In this document: positions 5,385-8,316 of the stretch, piece after piece
Layout: the number at the start of each line of letters is the position of its first letter
How positions within the stretch are numbered: position 1 is the stretch's first letter
Source: Candidatus Iainarchaeum sp.
GTDB lineage: Archaea; B1Sed10-29
Assembly (NCBI GenBank): GCA_003551125.1
Contig: PULY01000015.1
Coordinates: 1-8,316, forward strand
Reading direction: 5' to 3'
Length of the DNA stretch: 8,316 bases
Translations under genes and position numbers: made by a program
The notes under the pieces: generated by a model
Database searches by the model: none
What the model saw: the letters and a program-made list of their open reading frames with translations, nothing else
What the model was told of the DNA's origin: nothing

Positions 5385-5411
5385 AAAAAAAGGAAAGACG
5401 GATATATAAAA
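5385..5411 (-). promoter_or_regulatory. Promoter of the 236-aa gene overlapping the pyrG terminator
   Basis: On the minus strand TTTTATATATC (5411-5401) is a good TATA element; a start about 25 nt on would fall near 5380, leaving a 47-nt leader with GGTGA before the ATG at 5333. A T7 run (5391-5385) lies between TATA and the start site and could end the pyrG transcript. In the leader, GAAAC and GTTTC (5380-5376 and 5366-5362) can form a 5-bp hairpin over a 9-nt loop. Confidence 0.45.
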
Positions 5412-5439
5412 CTATCTTTCGGTTACGAATTGATTTAAT

Positions 5440-7062
5440 TCAGTTTCTTTTTTCCGCTCTATCAATCCCTTTTTCTATTAATCCTTTAAATAAAGGATGT
5501 GGTTTTTCAGGTCTTGATTTAAATTCCGGATGAGATTGTGTCGCAATGAAGAAAGGATGATTATTTCTTTCTATAAATTCAATTAGTTTTCCATCGGGAG
5601 ACTTACCTGAGAATACCATTGAATTCTTTTCAAGTTTATTGTGGTATTCAGGATTTACTTCATATCTATGTCTGTGTCTTTCATTTATTCTTTTTTCTCC
5701 GTAAAGATTTTTGGTTTTTGTATTTTTCTTTAAAATCGCTGGATAGGATCCCAATCTCATTGTGTTACCTTTATTCTCTATTTCTTTTTGCTCTTCAAGA
5801 AGACATATAACAGGGTGAGGAGTATCTTCATCTATTTCAGTTGAGTTAGCTTTCTTTAAACTTAGTTCGTTTCTCGCGTGTTCGATTACCGCTAATTGAA
5901 GACCTAAACATAATCCTAGGAAAGGAATTTTATCTTCTCTACATTTTTTTATGGCTTCTATTTTTCCTTTTATTCCCGAGGTTCCAAATCCACCTGGAAT
6001 TATCACTGAATCCATTTCATCTATTTCTTTCTTCGCTTTTTCAGAATCCGTTGAGTCTATCCATTTTATACTGTAGTTTGTTTCTAGTTCTCCTGCTGCA
6101 TGTTTAACCGCTTCGGTGACTGATATATAGGAATCTCTTACACTGAAGTCTCCTGAAGATATATATTTTCCCACTAGTCCTATTTTAACTTCTTTTTCCG
6201 AATCTTTACTTTTATCCATCTTTTCCAGCATACTCATCCAATTCTGAAGATCACTGTTTTTTTCTTTTAGTTTAGTTTGATTCAATATTTTATCTCCAAG
6301 TTTTTGTTCTTTGAATTTAACAGGTATTTTGTAGATGTTATCAACATTTGGAGCTGATATTACTTTTTCTTTCTTCACATCACAGAATAAGGATATTTTC
6401 TCTTTTCTAGGTTCATCCAATGGTTTTTCGCTTCTTCCTACTATAAAGTCAGGTATAATACCTTCTGATCTTAGTTCTTTCACGCTATGTTGAGTTGGTT
6501 TTGTTTTCTGTTCTCCTATTGCACTTATTATAGGCAGGTATGTGACATGTATGAATACAACTTCACTATGGCTTTTTTCTCTTCTCATCTGCCTTGCTGC
6601 TTCCAGGAAAGGTATATTTTCATAGTCTCCGACCGTTCCACCGATTTCTATGACTAGGAAATCTTCTTTTTCACCGGTTTTTTCTATATGTTCAATTATT
6701 TCTTCTATTAAATGAGGTATTATTTGAACGGTTTTACCCAGATATTCTCCTTTTCTTTCTTTATTTATCAGTTTTTGGTAAATCTTTCCAGTCGTTAGGT
6801 TATGTTCTTTCCTGTGATTTTTATTTAGAAATCTTTCGTAGTTACCTAGATCTTGATCTATTTCTCCTCCGTCCTCCGTTACGAATACTTCTCCGTGTTC
6901 AGTTGGACGAATGGTTCCAGCATCCACGTTTACGTATGGATCTATTTTCAGACAAGAAACTTTATATCCTTTTTCTTTGATCAATTTAGCTATGCTGCTG
7001 GCGGTTACTCCTTTTCCAAGACCTGACATAACTCCCCCTGTTACAAATATGTATTTAGTCAA
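5440..7062 (-). CDS. pyrG: CTP synthase (glutamine-hydrolysing)
   Basis: 540 residues, full length. It makes CTP from UTP, ATP and glutamine, the last step of pyrimidine nucleotide synthesis. The N-terminal synthetase domain (1-265) has the P-loop region KYIFVTGGVMSGLGKG, KIDPYVNVDAGT at 39-50, HGEVFVTEDGGEIDQDLGNYERF at 56-78, and EIGGTVGDYENIPFLEAARQ at 139-158. The class I amidotransferase domain (about 293-540) has IPGGFG at 355-360, LGLCLGLQLA with nucleophile Cys385, and H511/E513 in ATQSHPEF. HRHRYEVNPEY at 463-473 is also diagnostic. Oddities: IRPTEHGEVF replaces the more usual MNPFQHGEVF form, and N74 stands in place of the usual His in DLGHYERF. The start codon appears to be TTG (7062-7060), because no in-frame ATG occurs before the P-loop and an in-frame TGA lies 18 nt upstream. 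Confidence 0.96.
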   Translation of the reverse strand: MTKYIFVTGGVMSGLGKGVTASSIAKLIKEKGYKVSCLKIDPYVNVDAGTIRPTEHGEVFVTEDGGEIDQDLGNYERFLNKNHRKEHNLTTGKIYQKLINKERKGEYLGKTVQIIPHLIEEIIEHIEKTGEKEDFLVIEIGGTVGDYENIPFLEAARQMRREKSHSEVVFIHVTYLPIISAIGEQKTKPTQHSVKELRSEGIIPDFIVGRSEKPLDEPRKEKISLFCDVKKEKVISAPNVDNIYKIPVKFKEQKLGDKILNQTKLKEKNSDLQNWMSMLEKMDKSKDSEKEVKIGLVGKYISSGDFSVRDSYISVTEAVKHAAGELETNYSIKWIDSTDSEKAKKEIDEMDSVIIPGGFGTSGIKGKIEAIKKCREDKIPFLGLCLGLQLAVIEHARNELSLKKANSTEIDEDTPHPVICLLEEQKEIENKGNTMRLGSYPAILKKNTKTKNLYGEKRINERHRHRYEVNPEYHNKLEKNSMVFSGKSPDGKLIEFIERNNHPFFIATQSHPEFKSRPEKPHPLFKGLIEKGIDRAEKRN

Positions 7063-7082
7063 TACGCATCCCTGTTTTCAAT

Positions 7083-7124
7083 CTATATTTTTAACACGGT
7101 ATTGAATAGATTTATTTTATTTAA
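7083..7124 (-). promoter_or_regulatory. Candidate pyrG TATA elements
   Basis: AAATATAG on the minus strand at 7090-7083 is centred about 25 nt before the TTG start, which would give an almost leaderless mRNA. A second element, TTAAATAAAA, at 7124-7115 would give a start near 7093 and a leader of about 30 nt containing AGGGATG. A TTG start fits the second better, because leaderless translation strongly prefers AUG. Confidence 0.4.
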
Positions 7125-7168
7125 GTTTTCGTTTTTACCCTTATTTTACCTATAATTAGGAGTAACTC

Positions 7169-7207
7169 TTATATACCAGTGGTCTCTTTTTGATGGTATG
7201 GAGGTGG
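7169..7207 (+). promoter_or_regulatory. TATA box and strong ribosome binding site of the zinc-ribbon gene
   Basis: TTATATA at 7169-7175 predicts a start near 7198, and GGAGGTGG at 7200-7207 follows at once, 8 nt before the ATG at 7215. The leader would be only about 15-17 nt, almost all ribosome binding site, with a near-perfect match to the archaeal anti-Shine-Dalgarno complement GGAGGTGATC. High expression is likely. Confidence 0.6.
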
Positions 7208-7214
7208 ATTAAAC

Positions 7215-7352
7215 ATGACTGAAGCTTATTGCGTTAAATGTAGAGAAAAGGTCAAAATGAAAAATGGTAAAGAAACCACTACAAAGAATGGTAGAAAAAT
7301 GATGAAGGGAAAATGCCCAGATTGTGGGACCACGGTAAACAGATTCATTTAG
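7215..7352 (+). CDS. Small zinc-ribbon protein (DUF5679-like)
   Basis: 45 residues, starting MTEAYCVKCREKVKM and ending CPDCGTTVNRFI. Two CxxC pairs (C6-C9 in YCVKC and C34-C37 in CPDC) form one zinc ribbon, with a basic, Lys-rich loop between (KNGKETTTKNGRKMMKGK). The YCVKCR.K..M pattern and the closing G-T-x-x-x-R-F resemble the DUF5679 family of small prokaryotic proteins of unknown function. The basic charge suggests nucleic-acid or ribosome contact, as an inference. The start is fixed by GGAGGTGG 8 nt upstream; the stop TAG at 7350-7352 is followed by a T-rich terminator. It is divergently transcribed from pyrG across 152 nt. It is short but complete, and the codon pattern and ribosome binding site make it a real gene. 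Confidence 0.85.
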   Translation: MTEAYCVKCREKVKMKNGKETTTKNGRKMMKGKCPDCGTTVNRFI

Positions 7353-7360
7353 TTTACCTC

Positions 7361-7379
7361 CCTTATTTTTTATTTTTAT
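7361..7379 (+). terminator. T-rich terminator of the zinc-ribbon gene
   Basis: T6 (7366-7371) and T5 (7373-7377) runs separated by a single A lie 13 nt after the TAG stop. This is the usual form of an archaeal terminator, with no hairpin required. Confidence 0.55.
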
Positions 7380-7489
7380 CATTAACTTCCATTTCTATTT
7401 TTTTATTATTTAATAAGTGAATTCTAAGTATTGTTTTGCTTTATTTCTAATTAATTTTAAAGGATATAGAGCTAGCTAGAGGTATGTAA

Positions 7490-7560
7490 ATATAGGGAGG
7501 ACGGTGCCGCTCCGTCCTCCTGAACAAACGGTGACGCGTTGGAGAAAGGGTCTGTTCAGT
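7490..7560 (+). ncRNA. Candidate structured small RNA with two adjoining hairpins
   Basis: Hairpin 1 is GGAGGACGG (7496-7504) paired perfectly with CCGTCCTCC (7512-7520), nine pairs over the loop TGCCGCT. Hairpin 2 starts at the very next base: TGAACA (7521-7526) pairs with TGTTCA (7553-7558), and AACG (7527-7530) pairs with CGTT (7537-7540) over a GTGACG loop, leaving a 12-nt purine-rich bulge (7541-7552) on the 3' side. The GC content stands out sharply from AT-rich flanks. TATA-like TTTTAAA (7455-7461) or GGATATAG (7462-7469) lies at promoter distance and a T7 run (7597-7603) follows. The strand is inferred from these signals; the inverted repeats would also fold on the minus strand. I cannot assign it to a known archaeal RNA family. 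Confidence 0.6.
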
Positions 7561-7693
7561 ATAATATAATGGGTTAATACTTATTTAAGTGTTTGGTTTT
7601 TTTATCCTCGAAGAAATAGCTTTTATTAAATTTTCTTAACTTTTCTGAAGAGACATTAACATTAAATAGATTCTATGGTTACATTGAGATTCT
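7561..7693. other. Gene-free stretch between the structured RNA and the membrane protein gene
   Basis: No reading frame is supported here. It contains a T7 run at 7597-7603 that could end plus-strand transcription. On the minus strand it is the 3' end of the membrane protein transcript. The whole gene-free region 7353-7693 thus holds one terminator, one structured RNA candidate and this tail. Confidence 0.4.
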
Positions 7694-8316
7694 TCAGTAT
7701 CTAGGTATGTATGGATCGTCTTTTAATCTCCATCTTCCTTCTTCTTTGGTTAAATGAAAGTTTACGTCTTTCATTTCATCTATATCAACATCTTCCACTG
7801 TTCCTCGTATCGTTATCTCTGTTTTTAATGTGGCTTCTTTTTCCGTTGATTCTTCTTCCAATATATTCAGGTTCATATTTAGTTGTCTTAATACATGTCT
7901 TTCTTCATCCGTTATGTTAGCCACTTTTTCCAAATAAGCTTCTCTTTCATTCATTGCTACGTAATGAGATGCTCTTTCAAGATCTCCTCTGTCCGCTTGA
8001 TTTATGTATTCGTTCATTGTCCATTCCAAAGTACCTATTTGTGGTGCAGCGAAGTGACCTGCTCCTGATATCCCTATTCCTATTATTAATAATATTATTG
8101 ATGCTTTTAGTACTCCCAAAAAATTTCCTTTTCCCGACATATCTCTCAGTAATGCATCTCCCAGCATTATACCTGCGTAGGATACTACGAATGAGGATAT
8201 CATCAGTGCTATAGGTGTAGGCGCTGTTAATGTTCCCGCTTCCATGAATAATTCTTGAGTGTAGTGACCGGATACAAACATTAGTAAAGGGGTTAGGTAA
8301 CCGAAGAATAGGAATC
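7694..8316 (-). CDS. Membrane protein with C-terminal soluble domain (N-terminus outside window)
   Basis: The frame is open from the TGA at 7696-7694 to the window edge, giving at least 206 residues. The ATG at 8281-8279 is unlikely to be the start because the preceding codons encode FLFFGYLTPLL, which continues a membrane segment. Visible parts are membrane segment FLFFGYLTPLLMFVSG at the edge, a second (PIALMISSFVVSYAGIMLG), a third (ASIILLIIGIGISGAG), then about 120 soluble residues. The soluble part has an acidic helical region (EWTMNEYINQADRGDLERAS, ITDEERHVLRQ) and a strand-rich end (ATLKTEITIRGTVEDVDI, VNFHLTKEEGRWRLKDDPYIP), whose closing EGRWRL is like NTF2-like lipoprotein domains; that is only a resemblance. 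I do not recognise the family. Function unknown. Confidence 0.7.
   Translation of the reverse strand, partial: FLFFGYLTPLLMFVSGHYTQELFMEAGTLTAPTPIALMISSFVVSYAGIMLGDALLRDMSGKGNFLGVLKASIILLIIGIGISGAGHFAAPQIGTLEWTMNEYINQADRGDLERASHYVAMNEREAYLEKVANITDEERHVLRQLNMNLNILEEESTEKEATLKTEITIRGTVEDVDIDEMKDVNFHLTKEEGRWRLKDDPYIPRY

Noticed and set aside
5619..5810. Plus-strand short frames opposite pyrG and the membrane protein gene (also 6911-7105, 7711-7920, 7954-8214)
   Set aside because: Low-complexity hydrophobic translations antisense to real genes, with no start signals.
7496..7520. The nine-pair hairpin as a simple bacterial-type terminator
   Set aside because: No T-run follows the stem directly; the next base opens a second hairpin, and the nearest T7 is about 75 nt away.
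1..8316. CRISPR arrays, insertion sequences, transposases, integrase or phage genes
   Set aside because: No regularly spaced repeats, terminal inverted repeats or mobile-element proteins are visible anywhere in the window.

Overview
The window reads as an archaeal genome. It is AT-rich with lysine-rich proteins, carries an exosome superoperon, an eL43 ribosomal protein, an RpoP subunit, prefoldin beta and PRC-barrel proteins, and has TATA-type promoters with GGAGG/GGTGA ribosome binding sites. The compact, reduced form of the exosome cluster and the many small proteins would suit a DPANN-type lineage, but that placement is an inference; the proteins are not acidic enough to suggest a salt-in halophile.

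Bases 1-2786 (+ strand) hold the conserved archaeal exosome/translation/transcription superoperon: 3' end of rrp4, rrp41, rrp42, rpl37ae, rpoP (42 codons) and pfdB. Spacings are short and each gene after rrp4 has its own Shine-Dalgarno-like sequence. Rrp41 and Rrp42 form the hexameric RNA-degrading ring and Rrp4 the RNA-binding cap; eL43, RpoP and prefoldin beta tie the cluster to ribosome assembly, transcription and protein folding. The Brix/Imp4 and Pcc1-like genes often seen between rpoP and pfdB in other archaea are absent. Bases 2787-3437 hold a promoter with tandem 21-bp imperfect repeats and a two-gene operon of PRC-barrel proteins with an ATGA overlap; these may be relatives of the archaeal cell-division CdpB proteins.

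Bases 3438-3893 are non-coding but structured: a TATA box, a 60-nt candidate RNA (3634-3693) with two mutually exclusive foldings, and a long polypyrimidine tract with perfect mirror symmetry and G-quadruplex potential on the minus strand. A COG1709-type HTH regulator follows (3894-4595), apparently from a leaderless transcript. It converges on an unrecognised 236-aa gene (4623-5333, minus), which lies downstream of pyrG (5440-7062, minus), a full-length CTP synthase that appears to start at TTG.

Divergent from pyrG is a 45-aa zinc-ribbon protein (7215-7352, +) with a very strong ribosome binding site. A second compact structured RNA candidate (about 7490-7560) follows in a gene-free stretch. 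The right end is a membrane protein on the minus strand whose frame is open to the window edge, so its N-terminus is missing. The two structured non-coding loci are the strongest candidates for something undescribed.
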